A DNA stretch of 64,000 nucleotides from Megalobrama amblycephala. Its lineage: Eukaryota > Chordata > Actinopteri > Cypriniformes > Xenocyprididae. Below are positions 1-9,393 of the stretch, one piece after another. Where the stretch lies: contig NC_063049.1 in NCBI RefSeq assembly GCF_018812025.1, positions 3,844,917 to 3,908,916 on the forward strand, read 5' to 3'. Under the pieces are notes generated by a model, which worked only from the letters and a program-made list of their open reading frames with translations, searched no databases and was not told the DNA's origin. How positions within the stretch are numbered: position 1 is the first letter of the stretch; each line of letters begins with the position of its first letter. Position numbers and translations under genes: made by a program.

Positions 1-207
1 TGAATCATGATTTGTTTTGAAAACGTTTGTACGCATATTTCACACACAAATTTGTGCATACGCATGCTTAGTAAATGAGACCCTAAGATCTATGAAAAAA
101 GATTGCACACCTTAGAATGTTAGTCATCCAATCAGATTCAAGCATTGAATGTCTCTGCAGTATAACTAAAGCTAAGCTTGTTACAAAACTCCTACAGCTT
201 TACATAC

Positions 208-381
208 TTGAGTTTGTCCAGTCTGTAGTTTGGATGGTTGAGTTTATCGGAGAGCAGCTTGATTCCTGAATCTCCTGGGTGATTGTAGCTCAGATCCAGC
301 TCTCTCAGGTGTGAGGGGTTTGAACACAGTGCTGAAGACACATAACCACAGCCTTCTTCTGTCACCATACAGCCAGACAGC
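208..381 (-). CDS. LRR exon of NLR gene (third in window)
   Basis: The exon is exactly 174 bp, the standard length of one LRR-pair exon in fish NLR genes. The acceptor AG lies at 383-382 and the donor GTATGT starts at 207. It encodes the ribonuclease-inhibitor-type pattern LRELDLSYN followed by GIKLLSDKL. No stop interrupts the frame. The divergent CMVTEEGCGYVSSAL segment is typical of the last LRR exons before the C-terminal domain. It lies 3' of the other two LRR exons. Confidence 0.85.
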
Positions 382-651
382 CTACGAACACACACAGCAA
401 CAGCAAACATGACATTAGTTTGACAATCAGATCAGTCATCACACATTGACCTGTGCAGTTTGTATTTGCAGGTATTTTCTGTAGATTCAGTCACAAAATT
501 AACAAATGTGTCTGTGGAAATGTACTAGAGTAAAGGTTTTCATTTACTTTTATTAATGTAGTGAAGCCAACACTTCATTGAGAGCACATTTCAAAATTAT
601 TGGTAATTTATTGTGATAGCATTGTGTTTATTTTATGGAAAACTGTTTTAC

Positions 652-825
652 CTCAGTATCTGCAGTTGACAGTTTGGACTCTTCAGTCCGTCAGAAAGAA
701 GCTTCACTCCAGAATCCTGCAGGTCATTGTTACTCAGGTCCAGCTCTCTCAGGACAGAGTTTGAGGATTGTAGAGCTGAAGACAAACTCTCACAGGAATG
801 AGCGGTGAGATTACAGGACTGTAGC
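652..825 (-). CDS. LRR exon of NLR gene (second in window)
   Basis: A 174-bp exon with acceptor AG at 827-826 and donor GTAAAAC from 651. It encodes [18 protein letters not shown], then [19 protein letters not shown], the canonical NLR LRR. It is nearly identical to the exon at 5097-5270, and so are the flanking introns, so the two arose by tandem duplication. The frame is open. Confidence 0.9.
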
Positions 826-938
826 CTGTGTAGAGAACAAAACAAACAGCAATATGAATAAGTATTAGGTAGGGTTTATAATCTAAAGTACAGATGACTT
901 GCAGAATCCTTGAATGGAGTAGTTTAGTTGAGGAAAAG

Positions 939-1286
939 TGTAAGGACCTTAGGTCATTTATTAGCTCAATTTAATTGTTACAGGGAATAAAAATTGAATC
1001 AACTGTAAATGATTCACTGTAAATGATTCAGAATTAATATTTAACACTTCATCAATTATTCGTCCAGCGAAAAATTGAGGTTAAAGTATTTTACCAATTC
1101 TGGATAAAATATTATTCTGTGGCCAACAGTAACAATATTTTATTATAATTATTATAAGCAAGAGGTAACTGATCTTTGAGTTTAAGACAGTAATTTGATA
1201 CACAGCACAAGAAACTCGTATATGTGAAAATCAAAACAAGCTTTATTGACTACTTCTAATGATTACAAGAAACTAAGGCTAAACAC

Positions 1287-1321
<35 letters not shown>

Positions 1322-2724
1322 TTCGCGGAGTTGATATGAGTTATGAAGAAAGTCCCAAATACTAACTAAACATCGCAACCTGAGGAAAATCACAAAAGCA
1401 GAGCTTTGGCTTGATTCTTTAGGTTTAAAGGAGTTTCACCAGTTTCCAGCGAGAAAGAGAAGTTTGCTTGTACCTGCGTTTGCTCTGACAGCTGAGGTAA
1501 TCGGGTTGTTCTGCGACTCGCGTGCAGCGGAGTCCCATTCTGGATTGGCTGTCTTTCAGGTGACGTCTTCTCGGGAAAGCCCTTTGTGGGTTGCGCGGAA
1601 GCTTTAAAATTGTTGCGCTGTTCTGAGCAGTTTTCTTCTTTGGAGACTTTGGTCAGATGTTTCACAGAGTGTTTTGGAGTCTGGATGTGACGGCTGTTGA
1701 ATGGTCAGCTGCGCGGCTTGTGGATGAAGTTGGCGACTGTTAGATGGAAAATCAGCCCCAGTAAGGATCAGTTCTCAATGACCCATGCGACTTTTCCGCC
1801 GTGGTCAAAGTAGCGGTGCTTCGGCTGCTGGGTTTCAACTCCGACTTCGACGACCGACTTCGAGCCTTGACTTCTGACCGATTTCTGACTTCCAGCCCTA
1901 GCTTGTTTGAACAGCATAGTTTTAAAGGAGCGATCCTCCAATGAGATGTTGCTACGGAGATTAGACACGCCTCGTCTATTGTCTATTGATCACATTGCAT
2001 GATATCTGTGGAACATTCTCCTGTTTTATTAACAACTTTATAATGTTTCTTAATATCTTCCTGATACTGAATTTCAATGTTTCATTCACACAGAATTACA
2101 CAGAATTATAAATTCTGTATTTAGAACTCAAACATGACACACTTCTTACACACATATTACTAGACTGACCTAATTAAAACAATGATTACAAGAGAAAGAA
2201 AATGCATACGGGAATACAAACATATAATGCATTGACTCCAACATGTTAGTTATCACATCATAGCAAGTGTTATTCTGGATATAGTTAATACTTTAAATGA
2301 TTGTCCCTTTTGAGATTCAAGATTGAGTCCTTAAGCATAGAGTCATTGAACAGCGACCAGAGTCACAAGTGACCGGGTCAAAATGGATTGTTCAACACAA
2401 AGGGAGGTATAGATAGGACAGATTCGTCTTTAAATCCGTTGATGGGTGTTTTCCTGTTCCGTCCGATAATACAAGAGGGTTTTGTGAGAGAATCAATAGA
2501 TTTAATGTGATCAGACCCACGTGACAGGTTCTGATTAGTTTATTGCTGATGAGCTAAGAAGTACTTTAGACAGAGTCCTTTGTTAAAAGAAGTCGCGTCA
2601 TCACTTCTGTTAAGGCTAGGTCTTTCCTGTCAGGAAATGGACCTGTTGGTCAAAATGGAGCTTTGTTTGGTCGGTTCCTGGTTGACGGAGTCATAGGGCA
2701 AGTCCTGTTGAACGATGCCCTACA
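939..2724. mobile_element. Solo-LTR-like insertion (1786 bp) in NLR intron
   Basis: The insertion starts TGTAAGGACC and ends GATGCCCTACA, so its termini are TGTA/TACA as in LTRs. It is flanked by the 4-bp direct repeat AAAG (935-938 and 2725-2728). The paralogous unit at about 5372-5385 reads straight through this point with a single AAAG, which fixes both borders. No transposase or pol reading frame was found; the longest open stretch is about 90 codons (1665-1390, minus) and looks like chance. A 4-bp duplication with TG/CA ends fits a retrovirus-like LTR, but no internal region is present, so solo LTR is an inference. Confidence 0.7.
1284..1320. repeat. CA/CATA microsatellite
   Basis: A run of ACACAC, ACATACAT and (AC)n units inside the LTR-like insertion. 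Confidence 0.9.
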
Positions 2725-3149
2725 AAAGCTAAAACCATCAGATGTATTCAGTGACTGAATTTAAGAAAGAATGTAAGACTACAAAAGAAAATTAAAGACT
2801 TTCTTTAGATTATATAAGTGTAAAATGTTTCAATAATTCAACCCTTCATAAGGCATCAAAACAGGGCAGTTTACCAAAATTTTATAAATAATTAAAACAT
2901 TTTTTTTTAAATTAATTAATTTTGGCTGAAGTGTAGCCTACAGCCTAACGTGTTTACAGCAGTGGCGCATTGTAGGATTGGTGGATGCCAACCACTACCG
3001 CTTAGAGAGAAAATGCACATTTCATTCGATTTAGGCTAGATAATCAGAGTAGCCCATTTCTTTTCGTTTTTAGATATTTCAAGCTTTCTATAGCTATGTT
3101 TCTCATGCGAGGCAAGCAGACTATACGCTGAGTTTCGGTTCATTTAGCC

Positions 3150-3332
3150 CAGGGCTGGGCAAACTCGGTCCTGGAGGGCCACTGTCCTGCAGAGTTTAGC
3201 TGCAACCATGATAAAACTCACCTGTGTGTAATCCTGAAGACCTTGATTAGCTGGTTCAGGTGTGTTTGATTAGGGTTGGATCAAAACTCTGCAGGGACGG
3301 CGGCCCTCCAGGACCGAGTTTGCCCAGCCCTG
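3150..3332. mobile_element. hAT-type MITE, 183 bp
   Basis: Terminal inverted repeats begin CAGGGCTGGGCAAACTCGGT and extend about 31 bp. They are bordered by the perfect 8-bp target duplication ATTTAGCC (3142-3149 and 3333-3340). There is no coding capacity. An 8-bp duplication with CAGGG ends is diagnostic of hAT elements. Confidence 0.92.
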
Positions 3333-3915
3333 ATTTAGCCTATAAGTCGCGCTCCAGTTCACGCGCCAGTGATCACGCCCGCACCTGCCATGATTATATT
3401 GTCTGCTATATTTGCTTCGTATTTATTAAATCCAGGCAATTGGTTGATGAAACATTGATTAAAATTAAGATACAATTTTTTACATAACTTAATGAAGTGG
3501 TCAAAATCATGTCTGACCCACTCCATGTCTCCCGATATATTGCGCATCTTATGATGCATCTTACTCATGGTGTTCACTTTTCATAATCAAGTAAATGAAT
3601 TTAAAACATAACATAGGACTATTTAAACATATATATATATATGAAACTACATTTTCTTTAATGGATACCAACACGTATTGTACAGTACAGAGAAATTTCA
3701 TAAGCAAGAGCGGATCATGAGTCACGAGTCGGTTCAAGAATAATTTATTCTTAGACTTATATTTAATATTGTGGGTATTTAAGTTATTTTGACATATTTT
3801 GATTTTGTATTTTTTTAAAGTAACGCAATCGTTTCTTTTCCTGGTAATTAGTTACTTTATAATGATGTAACTCAGTTACTAACTCCGTTACTGTTTGTGA
3901 GAAGTAACTAGTAAC
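3333..3915. other. Non-coding stretch between MITEs
   Basis: No gene seen. An (AT)n run lies at 3630-3643. From about 3820 the sequence is rich in AGTTACTTT/AGTAACT motifs. These continue after the next MITE (4258-4307) and end in AACGTGCCCAACACTG, the end of another fish MITE family. The element at 3916-4257 therefore sits inside an older repeat. Confidence 0.6.
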
Positions 3916-4257
3916 TAGGGCTGGGCGATATATCGCATGCGATTGTCACGCGCATTTCGTCAGTAAAGCCGGTTCCCTGATTGCCGCTAAATCGCCATCA
4001 CCTGCTTTCAAATGGAGCGGCATTTAATAGACAGAGCCGTAGTTCACTGAAAAGCCACGCAATATCGCGTTCATATCGCAGATGAATCGCCTTCGATAAT
4101 GAACGCGATATTGCGTGGCTTTTCAGTGAACTACGGCTCTGTCTATTAAATGCCGCTCCATTTGAAAGCAGGTGATGGCGATTTAGCGGTAATCAGGGAA
4201 CCGGCTTTACTGACGAAATGCGCGTGACAATTGCATGCGATATATCGCCCAGCCCTA
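3916..4257. mobile_element. Near-perfect palindromic hAT MITE, 342 bp
   Basis: The left half (from TAGGGCTGGGCGATATATCG) is the reverse complement of the right half with only a few mismatches and a spacer of roughly 20-30 bases around 4075-4100. It is flanked by the 8-bp target duplication CTAGTAAC (3908-3915 and 4258-4265). No reading frame of interest. A transcript across it would fold into a hairpin about 150 bp long. Confidence 0.93.
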
Positions 4258-4306
4258 CTAGTAACTATAACTAATTACTTTTTTAAAGTAACGTGCCCAA
4301 CACTGT

Positions 4307-5550
4307 CACACACTGACCTGTGCAGTTTGCATTTGCAGGTATTTTCTGTAGATTCAGTTACAAAATTAACAAAATTGTCTGTGGAAATGCACTACAATAA
4401 AAGCATTAATTTACTTTTATTAACTTAGTAATGCCAACAGACACATTTATACGTATTTGCTTTATAGAAAATGTTTTTCAAACATTTACATTTATTTCTG
4501 CCATTCAGTAGATATTATTTATTTTTAACCAATTAAAAAACTTAACCTACAGTAATTTCCATTGACTACTTTTTTTTTAAAATTGCATTGTTTTGAATTG
4601 AAAATATAGTTTACATGATTAATTCAATTTTTAATTGAATATAATGAGACAAAAAACATTAACAAAGTTCTTTTAAGATGGAATGTGTGCATATTATAAA
4701 TAAAATATTATTTACAAATAGTTCAAATTTATGGAGTCAAGCACATGACATGCAGATAAAAAAGTAAATCGTGCACACACTTTACTAAGTCGTTCCCTCA
4801 ATTTCTAAAAGTGTGCACTTGATTTAGCAAATCGAGGGAACTAATTATAATTTCATATAACTGCCATTTGTGTGGTGGTAATTTAAGACCTTGGCTAAGA
4901 TGCTAAGTGGTACACTGCACACAGCCACTAGATGTCACTACCAGTTTGTGTGTCAGAAGCAATTCATGCATTAAATAAATGTTTTTGAAACAGCATTTTG
5001 TAGTATGTTTAGTAATCACACTTTAATGAGAGCACGTCAAAATTATTGGTCATTTATTGTGATAGTATTGTGTTAATTTTATGTAAAACTATTTACTTCA
5101 GTATCTGGAGTTGACAGTTTGGACTTTTCAGTCCTTCAGAAAGAAGCTTCACTCCTGAATCCTGCAGGTCATTGTTACTCAGGTCCAGCTCTCTCAGGAC
5201 AGAGTTTGAGGATTGTAGAGCTGAAGAAAAACTCTCACAGGAATGAGCGGTGAGATTACAGGACTGTAACCTGTGTAGACAACAAAACAAACAGCAAAAT
5301 GAATGCATATTAGGTAGGGTTTATAATCTAAAACACAGAAGACTTTAAGAATCCTTGAATGGAGTAGTTTAGTTGAGGCAAAGCTAAAACCATCAGATGT
5401 ATTCGGTGATTATTAAATTTAAGAAAGAATTTAAGGCTATAAAAGAAAATGAAAGACTTCCTTTAGATTATAAAAGTGTAAAATGTTTAAATAATTCAAC
5501 TCATCATAAAGAATCAAACCAGGGCAGTTTACCAAATATTTTATGTACAG
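4307..5550 (-). repeat. Tandem-duplicated LRR-exon unit, copy B
   Basis: Matches copy A: 4307-4436 corresponds to about 440-565, 5010-5384 to about 570-938, and 5385-5550 to 2729-2890. DNA at about 4437-5010 is absent from copy A and is unassigned; it contains no gene and its borders are unclear. Confidence 0.75.
5097..5270 (-). CDS. LRR exon of NLR gene (first in window)
   Basis: A 174-bp exon with acceptor AG at 5272-5271 and donor GTAAAT from 5096. The donor is slightly weaker than that of its sister at 652-825. It encodes the same [19 protein letters not shown] repeat with few replacements (SFSSAL, SEGLKS). The frame is open. Confidence 0.88.
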
Positions 5551-5845
5551 TTTATTTGAATATTTTGTTGATTGTCACCACTGTTGAGGTTTGTATGATG
5601 AGTGTTCACATCTAAATGTGTAATGTTTAATAAAATGTACAAACGCTGATGTTGTGTCTTTGAAAGAGAAGCTGTAGTCACCTTGTCTCATTTTTAATGC
5701 ATCACACTAATATTTTTTATCCCACCTGATTTTCACATTTAACTCTTTCTGTTTGCTTTATCATCAAACTACAAAACAGCACATGCTAAATTCATGAATG
5801 TCATCATGTTTTGAAAGTGGAGTGATTGTTGTCAGTGTTTCTTAC

Positions 5846-7634
5846 TGAGCTGATCTGGATTCTTTAACCACAGGCAGCAGCTTCTGGAGAACTTCTTCTG
5901 CTGTATTTCGTGCTCCAATAAACTGTTTTAGATCAAAATCCATCTTCTGTTCTGATGTCAGCAACACATAAACCAGAGCTGACCACTGTGAAGAAGAGAG
6001 TTTGGTTTCTCCTATTTCTCCAGATCTCAGATAACGCTAGATCTCCTGCATCAGTGAATCATCACCCAGTTCATTCAGACAGTGGAACAGATTGATGGAT
6101 CTCTCTGGAGAGCGATTCTCCCTGATCTTCTGCTTGATATACTGAACTGTTTTGTCTTTGTTGTAGGAGCAGCTTCCTGTCTGTGTCAGTAGTTCTCGTA
6201 AGAGAGTCTGATTGGACTCCAATGAGAGACCCAGAAGGAAATGCAGGAAAATGCAGATGTCCATTCTTACTCTTGAAGGCCTTATTTACAGCTCTCTGAT
6301 GCAGCTCAGATAATGAATGATATTTCTTCTGGTTTAAAACCTTAGACAACAGACTTGGTTTGGTGATTTGTTCAAACACATTTCTGTTCTCGTTTGTACA
6401 GTAAATGTGAGCATATAGAGCTGCTAGATGTTCCTGAAGGCTCAGATGAACAAAGCAGAAGACTTTCCCCTGGTACAAGCCCAACTCCTCTCTGAAGATC
6501 TGAGTGCACAATCCTGAGTACACTGATGCTTCTGTCACATCAATGCCACACTCTCTCAGGTCTTCCTCGTAGAAGATCAGGTTTCCTTTCACAAGCTGCT
6601 GGAAAGACAGTTTCCCCAGTTTGAGAATCACGTCTTCATCTTTCACCTTCTTCTCATAGTCCTTCTCATGTTTGATGTTGGGCTGAATGATCAGGAAGTG
6701 TGTGTACATTTGAGTGAGAGTCTTGGGAATCTCTCTTCTCTCTGCTTCACTCAACATCTTCTCTAGAACAGTGGCTGAGATCCAGCAGAACACTGGGATG
6801 TGGCACATGATGTGGAGGCTCCTCGATGACTTCAGGTGTGTGATGATTGTATTGGCCAGACTCTGATCACTGATTCTCTTCCTGAAGTATTCCTCCTTCT
6901 GTGGGTCACTGAAGCCTCGTACCTCTGTCACTCGATGGACACACTCAGAGGGGACGAGATCAGCTGCTGCTGGTCTGGAGGTGATCCAGATGAGAGCAGA
7001 GGGAAGCAGATTCCCCACAATGAGGTTCATCAGCAGCACGTCCACTGAGGATGATTCAGATATATTACACAGTTTCACTTTGCTCTTATAGTTCAGAGAC
7101 AGACGACACTCATCCAGACCATCAAAGATGAACAACACTTTATATTCATCACTGGATATTTCCATTTCTTTGGTTTCAGGGAAAAAGACATGAAGAAGAT
7201 CTGAAAGACTGAGTGTTTTGTCCTTTATCAAGTTGAGCTCTCTGAAAGGAAGTGGAAATATGAGCTGAACGTCCTGATTCTCTTTCCCTTCAGCCCAGTC
7301 CAGGATGAACTTCTGCACAGAGACTGTTTTTCCAATGCCAGCGACTCCCTTTGTCAGCACAGTTCTGATGGATTTGTCTTGTCCAGGTAAAGGTCTAAAG
7401 ATGTCATTGCATTTGATTGGTGTGTCCTCTGTTGCTGCTCTCCTGGATTGTGTCTCAATCTGTCTCACCTCATGCTCATTATTGATCTCTCCACTTTCAC
7501 TCTCTGTGATGTAGAGCTCTGTGTAGATCTCATTCAGGAGTGTTGTGTTTCCCTGCGCTGCTGTTCCTTCATTCAGACACTGAAACTTCTTCCTCAGGTT
7601 TGATCTAAATGTGTTGAGGCAGTAGGCTTTACGG
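5846..7634 (-). pseudogene. FISNA-NACHT exon of NLR gene, with frameshift and nonsense codon
   Basis: A 1789-bp exon with acceptor TTTTATTTTACAG at 7635 and donor GTAAG at 5845. The first ~80 codons are the fish-specific FISNA segment ([15 protein letters not shown], then [20 protein letters not shown]). NACHT follows: Walker A GVAGIGKT near 7325, Walker [12 protein letters not shown] near 7120, then winged-helix-like sequence to about 6270. The frame is open from 7634 to about 6255. A small deletion there moves the conserved [13 protein letters not shown] segment into another frame (6264-6037), where a TAG (6039-6037) replaces an expected glutamine codon before a further conserved tail ending KESRSAQ at the donor. 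The NACHT core is intact, so decay is recent. A functional truncated receptor cannot be excluded from sequence alone. Confidence 0.9.
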
Positions 7635-7736
7635 CTGTAAAATAAAAACTCCACATTATTACATGGGTTAATGAGAACAATGCCTAGTTCTGTATCATAT
7701 ATTCAAATTCAAATATCTGTTATAGAAATGTTTTAC

Positions 7737-7838
7737 CTGAGATCAGGCTGTGTATCTCCACTCTTTAAATGTATTGGCTGATCTATAGACGCATCACTCT
7801 TCATAGACTCTGGTTCTGATCTCTTCTGATGAACTGAG
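7737..7838 (-). CDS. Short linker exon of NLR gene (in frame)
   Basis: A 102-bp exon with acceptor AG at 7840-7839 and donor GTAAAAC from 7736. It encodes SVHQKRSEPESMKSDAS and ends SGDTQPDLR. Repeated copies of such exons are usual between the N-terminus and FISNA in fish NLRs. It preserves phase 2 from the first exon into the NACHT exon. Confidence 0.8.
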
Positions 7839-8054
7839 CTAAAACAGAGAGAGATTAATGTGAATACTTCAAATTACTGTATTCAACAACTCAATTCTTT
7901 ATTTCTCATTAAAGTAATAACTATAATGTGTTTTACATTATAAAGATAAAAATACCCACAAAGTAAGCTCAAGAAGATTGTCCTATCTCTTGTAGAAAAT
8001 ACATATTAATATAGAATGTCATACTATAATCATGTTTTTATAGAAATGTTATAC

Positions 8055-8167
8055 CTGAGGACATTCCGTGTATCTCCACTCTTAAACTCTATGGCCGATT
8101 CAAAGACGCATCACTCTTCATAGACACACAGCTGGGCTCTGGTTCTGATCTCTTCTGATGAACTAAG
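8055..8167 (-). pseudogene. Second linker exon of NLR gene, frameshifted
   Basis: A 113-bp sister of the 102-bp exon, encoding VHQKRSEPEPSCVSMKSD. The extra PSCV codons add 12 bp, so an intact copy would be 114 bp. The missing base falls around 8090 and leads to an early TAG in the original frame. Splicing could skip this exon because the first exon and the 102-bp exon also fit in phase. Confidence 0.75.
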
Positions 8168-8359
8168 CTAAAACAGAACATCATTTATGATTACAATCAT
8201 CTCAAGATAATATGCATTAAAAAATAAAAAAATTAAAATATGAAAAGCACTCAAGGATGGTTATTGTTTTCAATAAATGTTAAACTTTTTAAAAAACAAA
8301 ACAAAAAAATCTGTAGACACTATAACATAAAATTATATTTAATGAGTTACTCAAAGTAC

Positions 8360-8409
8360 CTGTATTGTGTAAAATAATCTTCATTTCTGGATGTTTGTGT
8401 GTCGTCCAT
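8360..8409 (-). CDS. Probable first coding exon of NLR gene
   Basis: An ATG in favourable context (ATCATGG) at 8409 is followed by MDDTQTSRNEDYFTQY and a donor CAG|GTACTT at 8359. It has 16 codons plus 2 bases, which matches the phase of the following linker exons. No N-terminal death-fold or PYRIN domain is visible here. Moderate confidence, because short first exons are hard to prove by eye. Confidence 0.5.
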
Positions 8410-9393
8410 GATGGATCTGAACAGTTTGATCTCCACCTCTGACTCTAGACATAAGTGACAAACAATCACAGAAACTAAAGTAATCAAACAGCTTTTATAA
8501 CTCATCTGAATGATCTTGAGCTGGAGAAATAGATCACCATCACTCAAATACATGAAGTTAGTCACATGTAAACACAAATGCTCTTTAGACTTTTACACAA
8601 TCACAGTCAGCATTAAACACACAAGTAACATTGTTCATTTTCTTTAGGTTGAAGAATATCATATATACCGATTCAAAGAAATCCTACAGCTTTTCCATCG
8701 AGTAGATACACATAAATTCCTGCCTAAACTTTTATAAACGACTCTATTACAGTTTTAAAGATATTCTGTCTGGTAAATGATCAATTCTATCTGTTTAAAA
8801 TGGCAAATCTGAAGATGTACTTTCACCTTCATTTATGACATGAGGTGTGTGTCATGGGTTGCCAGATCCTGTAAAAATGTCCAGCACAAAACTGACTCAA
8901 AACCTGTCAAAAGGAATGAAGACTAGATCAATTTCAGTGTTGCCAAGTCTGTGGTTTTACCGTGGAATGGGGATACTGTTAAACTGTTGCTGAGGTCTTG
9001 ATGTTTTACCCCCTGAAGGTTAAAGGTCACTCTATTTTGGGGTTATTTTTGATTGGCCATTGTGTTAGTATTGTGGCACAGACCTGGAAACTATAATTGT
9101 TGAGTTATTATAATACAGTATAATTAATTTAAAAAAACAGACAGAGCCTTGGATATGAAAACATAAGACTTGTCTTTAAAATTATTTAAAAAGTTGATAA
9201 ACATTAAAAGATTTTTTTTTTATCTTTTAAAAGGCATTTTTTAATCATTAATTAAATGTATGCTTCATCTTTTATTTCAAATTCAATTAGAAAAATAAGA
9301 CTCTATAACCATTCAAATTAAATTACACAGAACGTTTATGATATTGTTTTAAATATTTTTTGAATATACAAATAAGAAATGTTGGGGGGAAAA
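8410..9393. other. Presumed NLR 5' flank, no gene
   Basis: No coding exon recognised. At about 8935-9060 there is a fragment with the phrase TTGCCAAGTCTGTGGTTTTA, typical of a widespread fish MITE. The remainder is A+T-rich. Confidence 0.5.

Larger units (their letters stand above)
430..2890 (-). repeat. Tandem-duplicated LRR-exon unit, copy A (filled by an LTR-like insertion)
   Basis: Sequence from about 440 to 938 and again from 2725 to about 2890 matches 4307-4436 and about 5010-5550 in the same orientation. The match covers the intron 3' of the LRR exon, the exon, and the intron 5' of it. Copy A is interrupted by 939-2724. Copy B is interrupted by unrelated DNA at about 4437-5010. Confidence 0.8.
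208..8409 (-). pseudogene. NLR (NLRC3-like, FISNA-NACHT-LRR) gene, degraded, 3' end beyond window
   Basis: Exons in transcription order are 8409-8360 (start codon), 8167-8055, 7838-7737, 7634-5846 (FISNA-NACHT), 5270-5097, 825-652 and 381-208 (LRRs). All have AG/GT borders. Members of this fish family are cytosolic receptors: NACHT binds nucleotide and the LRRs sense or regulate. The first exon, the 102-bp linker exon and the NACHT exon join in the same phase (phase 2). Lesions seen: the 113-bp linker exon is one base short of a multiple of three relative to its 102-bp sister, there is a frameshift near 6250, and an in-frame TAG at 6039-6037. The LRR exons are open. Any C-terminal B30.2 exon would lie left of position 1. 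It could be a pseudogene or contain assembly errors; the exon identities themselves are secure. Confidence 0.85.

Noticed and set aside
1390..1968. Minus-strand frames inside the LTR-like insertion
   Set aside because: About 91 and 66 codons, no motif, no splice context; treated as chance in LTR sequence.
7305..7514. Plus-strand frame opposite the NACHT exon
   Set aside because: Shadow of the conserved Walker A region on the other strand.
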